64,000 nt of DNA, taken from contig OZ023274.1 of the NCBI GenBank assembly GCA_964007475.1, positions 93,939,750 through 94,003,749 on the forward strand, written 5' to 3'. Position numbers and translations under genes: made by a program. The notes below the pieces were generated by a model. The model was not told the DNA's origin. It worked only from the letters and a program-made list of their open reading frames with translations, and ran no database searches. Source of the DNA: Hybos culiciformis. Taxonomy: Eukaryota > Arthropoda > Insecta > Diptera > Hybotidae. The stretch's first letter is position 1. Each line of letters opens with the position of its first letter. Shown piece after piece: positions 12,120 to 23,588 of this stretch.

Positions 12120-13510
12120 TTGGCTACGGACTCTGACTGATTTACTTTTGTAAGTGGAAGAGGGGGCTAAATTTTTTCTTACGAAATTTGTGTGTAATCA
12201 TTTATTCTTTTTTACTTACCAAATTTAAATGAAATCGGACGAACTTTAGAAGTCGCTTGGTAGGATCAATCAATATTTTGTTACAAAATTTATGTGTTTA
12301 ATCGTTTCCTCTTTTTATTTACCAAATTTGAATAAAATCACACGAACTTTAGAAGTCCGCCCTAGGGAATGCAAAACCGGTTTTTTGGATCCCGGAAATC
12401 CGGAAATGCGCCTGTTTTCGAATTTCAAAAAATTCGGAATTCAAAATGCTAAATTCCGAATTTTTCGAATTTGGTGGAACTTTTACTGGCGGGAATTTTG
12501 ACCAATTGTTTATTTTTTTTTTATTATTTAGGCATAAAGCATTAAAATTCACAAAAATTGAAATCTAAGTAGCTATCGCAAGTCTGCAAATACGTAAAAC
12601 TTTTTTTCACATTAATCAACATTAACAAAATAAGTTGGAGTTCAGTGATTTATTTGGAATTCGAAGTGAAATTAAATTTTGCGATCAAGGGGGACCCCCC
12701 GAGGAACACTTTTGGAAATTCTCTAATATAACTTATTAACAATGCTGCAGGAACATTTTCAATAAAAATTCGATTAAAACTCAATGTTAAAACATTGGAT
12801 ACTTTGTGTTTCAAATTTTTATTTTTCCATTCAGTTTATTCACTTTCGGTTTATTGAAAAGTATAAAATTTTATTTTAATAAAAAATATTTCATAATTTA
12901 ATTTGTTATAATGTTTTGAACTAAATAAACTAATATTTATGTTAAAGAATAATTTAATTTAATTTTTTAATATATTTTAATTTTTATATGAAATTCCGGA
13001 ATAAACCGAAATCCGGATTTCATTTCAAGACAATTCCAAAAATCCGGAATTAAATTTTTATTAAAAAAATGCATTCCCTAGTCCGCCCCCCGTGGTGGTC
13101 GCTGGGTAGAATCAATCAATTTTTTGTTACGAAATTTACGTGTTTAATCGTTTCCTCTTTTCATTTACCAAATTTGAATGAAATTCTTTGTTACGAAATT
13201 TGTGTGTAATCATTTCCTCTTTTTACGTACCAAATTTGAATGAAATCGGAAATAAATTTTTTGTTACGAAATTTGGGTGTAATCAGTTCCTCTCTTTACA
13301 TACCAAATTTGAATGAAATCGGACGAACTTTTGAAGTGGGCCCTCAGGGGAGGTCGCTAGGTAGGAGGCCAATCAAATTTGAAAATAGCCTAAAACGACC
13401 CTTGATCTGAGACAAAGAAATAGTGTAAGTTTGAAAACGATCGGCTGAGCGGTTTAGGTACCTATTCGGAATAGACAAACAGACAAACAGCGTTTCTGTT
13501 TCATATGATA
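12120..13510 (+). repeat. internally repetitive retroelement-like tail, interrupted
   Basis: About five imperfect copies of a unit with core TTACGAAATTTGTGTGTAAT, then TTTCCTCTTTTTA and ACCAAATTTGAATGAAATCG, near 12165, 12275, 13115, 13185 and 13255. Spacing varies (roughly 60-115 bp). The block ends with CGATCGGCTGAGCGGTTTAG and then AGACAAACAGACAAACAG. Such endings are typical of 3' tails of insect LINE/SINE-type repeats. It is split by the hAT-type element at 12363-13080. Class uncertain. Confidence 0.55.
12363..13080. mobile_element. non-autonomous hAT-like element (718 bp)
   Basis: Terminal inverted repeats TAGGGAATGCA at both ends, flanked by a perfect 8-bp target duplication GTCCGCCC (12355-12362 and 13081-13088). 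Subterminal parts are rich in CCGGAA/TTCCGG words, for example GGAAATCCGGAAATG near the left end and GAAATCCGGATTTC near 13010. No transposase frame. The end sequence, duplication length and CCGG-rich subterminal words resemble the element at 17412-17920, so they may belong to related families. Confidence 0.9.
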
Positions 13511-14140
13511 GAATTTCACTAATTCGAAAAGGAAATAAACTAAATAAATATTAACAACAAAATCAGTTGATCTTTAATTCTGTTATTGTACATTTTTTTA
13601 ATTCTATCTATATGGTTTTTTTTTTGTTTTTTGCTTTCCACCATCGTTAGTATTTTGTTATGTGTGTGTAGTATCGCTATTTTATTTTCGTAAATACATG
13701 CTACATGCTACAACGTCTTATATTTCCCTGCTTTTATATTTATGTTTACTTTTTAACATACTACATTCTGTGGTTATTACCCCTCTTTTGCAGCGTTGTG
13801 GCTTTTATTTATCGTGTCGCAGCACATACTATATTCTGTCTTCTTTTTTCCCCTATTTTGATCAAAAATTTTTAACAATACCTCGCTAAAGAAGTTAAAC
13901 TTCAAAAAAAAAAATACTACCAATAATAGTTTCCTGTACTGAGATCGTGCATTTTTAACATTTTAGACTTGTGTCTAAATGTTAAAAAAACTCTCTTTTA
14001 TATTAGACTTTTAAATCTTTTGTGATGAGAAGTCGTATATTTGATCAACACTATATTTTTAATTATTTTTCACAACATAATTGTGTACGAAATATTTTAC
14101 ATTTATAAAGATGTAAGCTTCACTTTTTTTAAAATTTGTT
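13511..14140. other. spacer to the left edge of copy B
   Basis: Non-duplicated DNA up to 14036, then the left part of copy B. A stretch at 13880-13910 reads AAGAAGTTAAACTTC followed by an A-run, echoing AAGAAGTTTAACTTC at 12076. Both may be 3' ends of the same short retroelement. No gene seen. Confidence 0.45.
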
Positions 14141-15939
14141 TTATTTTCCACTATACATTGTTCTTATAAGGGCGAAAAATTGATAGGCAATGCTCATAAC
14201 CTGTAAAAATAGATTAAAAATTTATAAAATTGTACATAATATGTATAATACATATTGCGAAAAGTTCTAATATACAAACTTTTGTAAAACAATTTAATGA
14301 CACAATGGCAAAACTTTTGGCATTTATTACGGCTGGTTTTTGAGATCTCATCATGATTATTAGCATAAGTTTTTTATACTCATTATTTCCTTCAAATATA
14401 CACCAATAAGCAGCATTCGATATTGAAGTACTCTGAAAAGTTGATATTCTTTGAAATTTATTCTATTTATAGCGCAAGTACAAAAAATTTAGTTTTTTTT
14501 TTTTAAATATACCGATTGAATTAATTTTTCTCCCAAAAAACATAGTGTGAAAACTTGCATTATCATAAAACATAAGAATAATAAATATTTGAAAAAAGTT
14601 ATTGGATCATGCCCTAGTGTAGCCTGAAAACCAATCATACAGATAATTATAGATGCAGCTAAAAAGTTAAATAAAACTGCCATGGAGTACACCTCGTTAA
14701 TAATCTGTGATAAACTAGAAAAAAAAAAAGAATACAAACATTCATTTTTTAATTTTCATTGAAGCTATTAAATTTATACCCTTAAAAGTAAACATAAATA
14801 CTATTGAAAAAAAAAACTAAATGCTTATTTTTTCAGATATTTGCTTATTTTGATTAACAAGAAGAAAGATAAAATTATAAAGGCACACTACTACAACTGT
14901 TACTCACTTTAAGATTATTTGATGATGTTGTACGATTTTTTTTAACCTGATTACGTCTTCGTTAGTTCCTTTTGGATTTAAAATTGAAATTTGTTTAAAC
15001 AGATAATCAAAATGCATAGTACATAATAAAATCATGCTTATTAAAAGTAAATCGACTGCACATGTACCACCAGCAGCAATAATGCATGCATGGGTTTGTT
15101 GAAAATAAGCTGAAATTGCAAGATTTGGCAAAGCATTAATAAATATATTGGTGATAAGTTACATAATAAAATATAATATATGTTTGCCATCGAAGATAAA
15201 GATACATATAGATTATGTTTTGATAATAAGAAGTTTTTATTTTAATAATAAGGTTTCGCAAAGGGTTTAGTATAGAATGCAATATTGTATTTAAAAGAGT
15301 TACATATTTTTAAATAATACATCAATTCAATAATTTACCAAAATAATATATCCAGGGATTATTGATTTCAACCGGATACCACAAAAAAAAAGGTAAACGA
15401 TAAACAAATTGCACTTCAGTTTTCGTTATATAATGTCTAATCCAGGTTTCGCTCACAGAGCTGATGTTATAAAGCCAAGCTACTGTCATTAAGACTCGGC
15501 TATAAAATATCCCAAACTTTAATGTAATTTTTTCGAATTTCTCCATTTTGTATTCGATTCTTTCTTCTGGTGTCAAATTAAGTGTACTTTCCATTGTTTT
15601 CAAAAAATGAGCTACTTTATCTTTTTGTAGCCATAGTTGTAAAAATTTGTAGCCAGTAATCAAACAAAATCCAAGACATGGTATTGTTGCTGTAATTTGT
15701 AAGAATAAGGTGACTGAGAATGATCCAGTAATTTGACTAACATATATTGCTAAGCCCATTATTGCATAGGTTAAATTTAATACAACCCAATAACGCAAAA
15801 TATTCATTAAAATCCTGATTATAAAATTGTCAGAAACATTTTCATATGCATATGGAAACATCCCCATAGTTTTATAATACCATTTTGTATTAATAATGAA
15901 TTTCTTAATGTTTGTTAAATCACCGTTGCCGTACGACAT
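14141..15939 (-). CDS. odorant receptor, 7tm_6 family (copy B, gene 1)
   Basis: Near-identical duplicate of the receptor at 2085-3905. Model: complement(join(14141..14200, 14280..14432, 14513..14714, 14908..15109, 15339..15939)), 405 aa, all splice sites kept. Six amino-acid differences seen, all in exon 1: S5N, I24T, S to A and E to L in the second hydrophobic stretch, F to H before LKTMEST, and L to I. Exons 2-5 encode the same protein. Both copies have full-length frames and normal splice signals, so both are probably functional, unless one lacks a promoter. Same predicted membrane role with Orco. Confidence 0.93.
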
Positions 15940-17137
15940 TATATTGTAGCCAGTTTTCTAATATAACTGACATTTTAAAAGTTCCAGTTTTATTATAAGC
16001 TACATAAAAATATATAGCAGTAATATACCAAAATTACTTTTATAATTATATAGAATACAAATAGGTAATACCTATTCAAAATCAAATTTATTTGATTTAG
16101 TGGTTATATATTACAAGTATTTGTATAAAAGTTATTAAAATCAGTTTATAAATGTTTGTTCATTATTTTTCTTAAAGAAACTATAATCTTCTATTTAGTC
16201 TTCCAAATCGCTCCAAAATTTTCACAACGAGCTATTCCCTCATTCCATCAATACTTAAGAGATGAGAATTAATTATGCAAAGGCCATCTAATCAACCAAC
16301 TCCCTATTTCCCAACCAAGTTTTTACCCTACGTAGCGTAGTAAACGACTTTTCTGATGTAGAAGAAGTAGCCGTAAATGTTTTTATAATAATTGTTTGTG
16401 TGTATATTAAAAAAGAACACATTTAATTTTTTTGAAGATTCTAATTCTAATGAACGAAATTAAAAATATGTTTCTAACATGTAGGACTCTCATCGCCCCT
16501 TGCTCCACCATCCTGTAGTAAATAGCGAAGAGTCAAAAGAATAAATATTGTCTGGTGTTGTACAGCAAAAGCAAGCAATTTAATTTTAATTCAAAGTAAT
16601 TAAGATAGATAATATAGAAGTATTGAGGAAGTGTCCTCAGATCACATTTATAATATTATTTTAACAATAAATAAAAGAAAAAAATATTTTTATATAATAT
16701 TTGATAATTTTTAATTGAATGAAAATGTTAATTGTAAAAAGTTGATTGTATCGAAGAATAAATTAGTTAAAAATAAAAAATTCATTTTTAATTAAAAATT
16801 TTTAATTTCAAATTTATATGAACAGCAAATTTAATATTATAATAAGTAATTGTGAATCAATTTTCTTTAAATATTGTAATAATTTATAATCAAAACCACC
16901 ATAATTAGCTACTTATATCAATTTTTCATTTGTTATTTTGTGCACGAATTTCCTTAATAACTAGACAAATATAAAGGGTTGATTGAATTGAATAAATCTT
17001 CATACTTGAATTCATAAACTCCAGTTGTTAGGGTTCATCTATCAAAAGTTTTCTATAAATTAATAATCACGGTTTATAACATTTGTGTTTCATTACAAAA
17101 ATTGTTCATACTTTTTATTATTACAACATTCATTGCT
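15940..17137. other. intergenic between the two receptors of copy B
   Basis: Counterpart of 3906-5124 with scattered substitutions and small deletions (for example near 16510 and 16765). No gene seen. Confidence 0.55.
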
Positions 17138-19869
17138 CTAACGACCGTACATTGTCCTTAAAAGTGCGAGGAATTGATATGAAAAGCTCAGAACCTATAA
17201 TAAATAAATCATTATTAAAAATACTCCAAACAATCCACCAAATCAATATTTGTTTTTACTCACCCATCACTATCCGTTTTTCCATAAAAAAAAATTAAAA
17301 AGCGGACTATAATGTTTTCATTAAATGTCTGTTCGGTTCCACTAAAACGATTATAACTATCAAATTAAAACCAAAATAGGCGAAATGAATTCATTTTCAT
17401 TCAAATAAAACTAGGGTTTCCAAATCTCCGGATTTTCTGTAACCGAGGTTATCGGATAGTAATTCTAGAATTATCCGGCGGATACCGGATAACCGTATAA
17501 AAATAAACAAATAATATTGAATCTAATTATGAATACTAATTATGAGAACTAATTATGAGAACTAAAACATAACATAAACTTACGCAAATTTTTCTATGTG
17601 TTTCTTTATATAATTGCACAACAAATAAACTTTATTATATTGATTCAACAAATAACTATAAAAATGCATAGCGCTACATAAAATTTTAAATTTTTCAAAA
17701 ATTATTACAATTATTAGCCTACTTAGCTTGAAAAATTCAACAAATTTAATTTAAAAACTTAAAACTATAATTACTAGCTTATTTTTCTCGGAAAATTTAA
17801 CAGATTTAATTTAAAAACTTAAAATTGCTAACCGTGAGATTTTTAACGGATATCGGATACGGTTAAGAGTATAAATAACCGCGGATACCGGATACAGATA
17901 TATCCGTTTTGGAAACCCTAAATAAAACGGTGAGATTCGCCGAGTCCAGACACCTAATCAGACAGAAAATGAAACATACAATTCTTGATGGAAAACGGAC
18001 TTAAGAAAAATATGGGTGAGGGCTTATCGGAAGAAAAAGTAATAAAATAAACCTTGGTTAAACAGTTCAACGACACTATTGCAAAACTTTTTGCGTTAAC
18101 CACTGAAGGTTTTTGAGATCGAATAATCACAATTAGCATTATTTTTTGATATTGAATATTTCCATCGAAAATATTTGAATAAGCAGCATCAGTAATTGCA
18201 GTGCTCTGAAGAGATAAATGATATTTATATAATTTATTTATATTATTATATTCTTATGTTGATATATTACAAAAAACACAACTTTATTTTTACTTACAGA
18301 TTGTATTAATTTTTCACCCAAATAACATATAATTGAGACCTGTATCAATTCGAAACTAAAGAATATAAAAAATTTATAAAGTTGAACTCCATCATTGCCG
18401 ATAGTTGCTTGAAAACAAGTTAAACAGATTACTATTGATGATCCAAGAAAATTGAAAAGAACGGCTATGGAAAAAACTTCGTTGATTATTTCCGCCAAGC
18501 TACAAAAGATATTATGTATAGAAAGAAAATGAATTAAATATTAAATAAAAATTTATTATTAATGTTATACAAACTCTAAAATTTGTTTGTGATGTCTTAT
18601 AATTTTCTTTAACTCAATAATACCCTTTTCATTTTCATTTGGCTTAATGGATCTAATTTTCTTGTTTATATAATCAAAATGCATCGAACAAAGTAAAATC
18701 ATACTAATCAAAATTACATCTGTGGCACATGCAGCTATTCCAAATACTGCTCCACCAAATATCTGATGAATACAAACTAAGAAAAAAAACTAGATAAATA
18801 TAAAGTAATTCAATTCCCAATGTTGATTTATGTTGTGTGCATAATACATAATAATTTATCTGCTAAATTTACTGAGAATAAACTCAGAACCTCAGACTAA
18901 AACTATGGTCCTAAAATTAAGCCCGTAAGTAGGTAATTCTTGACAGGTGGTGTCGGTCGGTTGACATCAAACTTGCAAATTAGAGACGGAAAACTTTATC
19001 TGCAAATCAGTAAGGAATAGTAACACAGTCTATTTTTCATGAGCAAAAACTCATTAAACAGTATGAATTTACGAAAAAATACAAGGGCTCAGAAAGCAGT
19101 TGTTCTTTAAAGTTTTGAAACTTCCTTTAGAAGCAGAAATAGAGTTTTCAATATACAAGAAAAACCTGACAACTTTTATACATATCGCAATTAAAATCGA
19201 ATATTGAATATCTAGATTCAACGTTAAAAAAGCGGTCCTATTTTCTACTTCTTTATAACTTTAAATAGTCTTACCGGTAAAATAAATTAAATTAGATTGA
19301 ACTTCAAATGGATACCATACGAAATAAGCATATCGAAAAACAAAGGACTCGTCATTCCCAATAAAATATCGAAAAAGTGATTCACCAATGCCACTTAGAT
19401 TATGCGACCAAATCGAAAGCATTAAAAATCGACAGTAATAGGTTTCAACCCATAACATGTATTTTTCAATTGTATCAGATCTATAATTTAATTTTTCTTC
19501 TGGTGTTTCTGGAAATGTTACTTCCATAATGTTTAAAAAATGTTTTATAATATCCTTTTGTAAATGTAATGAAACCAGCTTATAAAGGGTTACAACACCA
19601 AAACCTATACAAGATGATATAGCTGTCGCTATTAAAAATGTCGAATGTGACTGTACAACAGAATATAAAGTTACTGATAAACCAAATATCATATAAATTA
19701 TATTAAACATAACTAAATAACGATATATTGATAGTAAAACTTCGATAATATAATTTTTATTCATTTTTTGACCACCAAATAGAGCCATTCCCAAAATCTT
19801 GAAATACCATTCTGATGTTATTAAAAAATTGTTGATATTTTTAAAAGACAATTCAGATTTAATTTTCAT
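17138..19869 (-). CDS. odorant receptor, 7tm_6 family (copy B, gene 2)
   Basis: Duplicate of the receptor at 5125-7349. Model: complement(join(17138..17194, 18053..18205, 18298..18499, 18575..18776, 19275..19869)), 402 aa, phases conserved. The start is the ATG at 19869 (MKIKSELSFKN); a deletion just upstream rules out a longer N-terminus. Intron 4 is 858 bp instead of 342 bp because it carries a hAT-type MITE (17412-17920). About 27 amino-acid differences from its copy A partner by eye, spread over all exons. That is far more than between the gene 1 copies of the same duplication. The receptor hallmarks (SLNCLTKV, then SYQFLALLRTMY) are intact. Confidence 0.92.
17412..17920. mobile_element. 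hAT-type MITE in receptor intron 4 (509 bp)
   Basis: Terminal inverted repeats TAGGGTTTCCAAA, perfect 8-bp target duplication AATAAAAC (17404-17411 and 17921-17928). The empty site is present in copy A at about 5392. Subterminal regions are packed with GGATAACCG/GGATACCGGATA words, likely transposase-binding repeats. No coding capacity. The insertion postdates the segmental duplication. Confidence 0.95.
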
Positions 19870-21960
19870 TTTAAAATTTGTAGGCTTTCAATTTCCGAAT
19901 TTAAGAATGTTATTGAATTAATATTTCCGATTAAATTGTACATTTATTTTGTTTGTGTCATTCTTTTATATCATAATGTTTAATTGTTCCATGAAGTTGT
20001 TATTAAAAAATAATTACTATAAATAAATCATAAATAAGTAATTGAAAAATAGATTTTTGAAATATTTATTCATGCAAAGTGGTTTCACAAGCCTAAACAA
20101 TTCTTTAAAAATATACTTTTGTTAAAGCAAAATAATGAGATAAATATTTTGTTACTGTACTATTTGAAAACTTAAATATTTTGTTACTGTACTATTTGAA
20201 AACTTAAAGTACTTAAGATGCAGAATTAAACCAGAGTATGAATTATTATAAAACAACTACATTCAGATGTAAAAAATTTAATATGTGTTTATGGATAATA
20301 GTTTGCAATTACATTACAATATAATTCGATTAAGGAATATTAAAATCATACGAAAAAAGTACTGTCAAGTGTTTTTTGGTTTTAGGAGACACCTTAAATA
20401 ATTTTGAATTATAAAATATTTCAGATCGAAAACAAGGAAATGTTAAATTGTTATTTAATATTTTGAAAACAAAACATCCAAAAATAGTTCATGTTAATAA
20501 TTATTATAATTAAAAAAAATAAATACTTGTCACGAAACCATACGTTCTTTTTTCATGAAATCTCGAAAACCATCTGGAAAAATCACATGCATTGAGAAGG
20601 ATTTAGAAAATTCTATATGTCGTCGGCTAATTTCATATTACTCCAAATAGGTTTTTTGATTGATTGTGATTCATATGTATTTTTTTCTTTTTTTTTTAGT
20701 TTTCGAGATATTTATTTGTTTTCTATTTTGATCATATTTTTTTTAACGTACATTTATATTAATTTATATTTGTTTAAAGACAAAGTCATAGTTTTATTTA
20801 TCATTGAACATTTTTTCATATAAAATAAGAATTGAATAAAACATATTTTTTTCCTAATTCTTCAATTTCCATTTAGTAACGGATATTGAATAAGATAAAA
20901 TTTTAAAATATTTGGTGTTTGGTAATCAACTTAACTATCAAAATATTTTGTTCAATCTTCAATGAAAAAAAAAGTTGGGAATAAATGATAAAAGATATAG
21001 TGCATTAATTAAGATACTAAAAAGAATTGGTTACAGATAATCCCCAAATAAAGCAGATGATACAATCGTCGCATTCAAAAACTGCGTATTTGTTCGATAC
21101 TAAACCAAAACCATATTCAATATCCATTTCGATATTTTTTTTTATATTTTTTAAAAATGTAAATCTGAGTTTTATTTAATGTATTTTTGCTTTAAATTAT
21201 TTAGCATTAACTAAAATTGATTTTAAAAATTATTATAAATATTTAAAAAACCTTTAAAATGACTTAATTTTAAAAATAATTATAAATAATTAAAAAACAT
21301 TTAATTATTCAATTTTGAATTAAACACAAAGAATGTTGTCCTGTAATATTATATTTTAAATCTATTGAGCAAATATGAATTAAATTTTTCAAATAATTTT
21401 GAATGAACGTAAATTACAATATCCTAAATCCAATAAATACACACGAAATATAAAAAGCCCTCTGCAGGCTCGGTTCTCTAGTTTTTAATTTATATAAAAT
21501 TGTTAAAAAAATTGAATTCTAAACTTTTTGTTTCATATAATTTTGTATTAAAATCCCTTAGATATCTTCAATTTATTCATTTCATTTTTATGTATAGTTA
21601 AAATTGTTGAGAATTATCCTTTTATCTCTATGATCAATTATTAAAAGAAGACGATCAAAATTTTAATAAAAGTAATTTAATTCTCGTTAGCAGCAAACAA
21701 ATATTTATTTAAAAGTTTTCGTAATTCCTTTCAGTTTTTAGAAACAAAAGTTATGGTATCTTCCATTGACGACAATTAAGATGGAGTGCCGCATTATTTC
21801 AAACTGTTTAAATATTTTGTTTTGATAGAGCAACAAAGTTAATTCAGATTATAATTTAAAGTTTTCACGATACACATGTTTTTAAAAGAATTCTACATTA
21901 TTACTGAGTTAATATTGATTTAGGTGGATTGAAATGTAAATTTTATTGTAAATTTTTCAG
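19870..21960. other. intergenic, AT-rich (copy B)
   Basis: Counterpart of 7350-9360, more diverged than the receptor 1 region, with several indels (for example an added stretch near 21240-21410). It contains the 32-bp tandem pair at 20141-20204. No gene seen. Confidence 0.55.
20141..20204. repeat. 32-bp tandem repeat, two copies (copy B)
   Basis: Same two-copy 32-bp repeat as at 7625-7688; both units are kept. Confidence 0.9.
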
Positions 21961-22048
21961 TATATATAAAAGTTTTAAATAGCGATAATTATTAGTAGAA
22001 CTGATTTCGAGTATTAATCAACCAACATTAAAATTATTAAAAAATAAG
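21961..22048 (+). promoter_or_regulatory. TATA box and non-coding leader exon of MBF2 gene
   Basis: TATATATAAAAG at 21961-21972; an initiator-like TTAGT at 21992-21996 is about 33 bp downstream. The leader runs to AAAATAAG with a GT donor at 22049. The intron closes at TTTTTAAG (acceptor at 22403-22404), placing the ATG two bases into the next exon. Confidence 0.6.
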
Positions 22049-22405
22049 GTAACTTTTTATGTGAATAAAAATTTAATTAATTTAAATCAATACAACTGTA
22101 ATGAACATTCAATATTAACTTAAAATATTGAAACTGTAGTACCGACAAGATATATTTTTGGAATAGATGATGTAAACAGTGATATTTCAATTTTGTTTGT
22201 TAAAAATGGCAGTATCTTAAAGCTTTGGTTATAGCAAATCAAAGAAGAGATTATCAGTTTCTTCTCCAATATTGAAATTGAAACTATGATCATTATTACT
22301 AAAGAAATATATTATGTTTACGATCAAAATATTTTTTCTTCATATCGGTATATTATTATTACTTATACCTATTATAATATAGTATTTTATTTTCAATTTT
22401 TAAGG

Positions 22406-22824
22406 ATGAAGTACATTATAGCTTTTACAATTTTTGCACTTTATGCTGCACAAGTTGTCTACGGTGATAACTTAGAACTAGGAACCAAAGCAAAAGGTGA
22501 TGCTATAATATATACAAAAAAAGTCTTCCATTCAGCAGGAACAAACTATGATAAATTTGTTTATCCTTTCCATACCAAAGTAAGTTAATAAATCTTTAAA
22601 TTATTTAAATTTCAATTCAATATTAACAATAATAAAAAAATTTTTAGTCTACTGATGAAAGACGAGTAATATCAAAAGTTTATGCAGAAGATTTATCAGC
22701 TGATAAAAGTGGAAAAGTAGATATAGCTGATGGAGGAATCGGTAAAGATCATGTAACTGTTAGATTCGGTTCAAAATCAAAAATAGATGATGTCAATTAT
22801 GAATTAAAAATATGGGCTCATTAG
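22406..22824 (+). CDS. MBF2-family secreted protein (intact copy)
   Basis: Exons 22406..22579 and 22648..22824, 116 aa. Residues 1-20 (MKYIIAFTIFALYAAQVVYG) are a clear signal peptide. The rest shows the MBF2 pattern: KAKGDAIIYTKKVF, then the conserved IS-VYAEDLSADKSGKV, then GGIGKDHVTVRFGSKS and a final YELKIWA. MBF2 was named for a Bombyx transcription co-activator, but most family members are small, secreted and of unknown function. I infer secretion from the signal peptide. Exon 1 opens two bases after an acceptor (TTTTTAAG), so a leader intron precedes the start codon. The copy A paralogue is dead, which makes this the only working copy in the window. Confidence 0.87.
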
Positions 22825-23588
22825 TTAAAATGTATATATTTAATGTATTTAATTATAATAATTTATCAAATTAGTATAATATAATAAATTAAATTATTAC
22901 ATACTTATAATTAGTTTTTTTCTTCCTTTGTGTAAATTACAAAAAAAAAGCAGATGAATCTAAGGGCAAGTATTAGTTGAGTTAAATTTTTTATTCCATG
23001 CTGCACAACTGGTCAAATTTGAACCAGTTGTGCAACCACTTCTGCAGTCACTTGAGCAAACATTTTGACCACTTCTGCAGAGACATACCAATTGTGCAGA
23101 GCCGAAATTCGCTCCAAAATACCAGTTGTGCAGATCCAAAATACCACTTGTACACGAACATTCCAATTATGCAGCATTTACATAATTGAAATACAAATTT
23201 TTGCCGCATGAGCGCTATTTGGCATTTAGACAGTGAAAATTCTACGCATTTTAAATTCAACTGTGCGATAGTTTAAAGTATTCTTTTCAAAAGCAAACTA
23301 ATGGCAACCATAAAAATGACATTTTGTATTATTAAAATATTTATGTAATTTATTTTGTAATTATTGTTAAAAGAAATATAATTTTCATTTTAATAATCCT
23401 ATAATCCTATTCAAAATTCTTTTTTAGTTCTAAATTTTTTGTAAATATTTTTTTTAGACTTAAAATTACCAAAAATTATTTTATAAATTTATTTTTATTT
23501 TTAATTTTTTTTTAAACTAAATCTTGCCTAAACATTACCCAGTACCCAATACAATAGAATTAATTTAATATTTTTGTTCTTAAATAAA
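22825..23588. other. intergenic with repeat-word cluster
   Basis: AT-rich spacer between the MBF2 and AFG1-like genes. It contains a less AT-rich island at 22995-23180 made of a repeated 11-bp word. The short frames on both strands across the island merely reflect the repeat. Confidence 0.5.
23003..23173. repeat. cluster of the 11-bp word CCANTTNTGCA with a palindrome
   Basis: Starts with a near-perfect inverted repeat: GCACAACTGGT and ACCAGTTGTGC around CAAATTTG (23003-23033). Seven more degenerate copies of the word follow, at 23036, 23048, 23069, 23088, 23122, 23144 and 23163, all in one orientation, spaced 12-34 bp. This stands out from the AT-rich flanks. It could be a minisatellite, a decayed transposon end or a binding-site cluster. 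Confidence 0.7.

Larger units (their letters stand above)
14037..22850. repeat. segmental duplication, copy B
   Basis: Right copy of the tandem duplication, in the same orientation as 1911-10890, containing two receptor genes and the intact MBF2 gene. It differs from copy A by a 509-bp hAT-type insertion (17412-17920), absence of the 641-bp insertion of copy A, and many small indels. Matching starts at ATATTTGATC (14037) and ends a few tens of bases past the MBF2 stop. Confidence 0.93.

Noticed and set aside
12292..12552. Overlapping frames on both strands rich in N, F, R and K
   Set aside because: They fall on the end of the hAT-type MITE and mirror its inverted CCGGAA/TTCCGG words; not genes.
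22960..23260. Cysteine-rich small proteins on either strand
   Set aside because: The cysteines come from the repeated TGCA words of the 11-bp array. Three overlapping frames on both strands show the same repetition.
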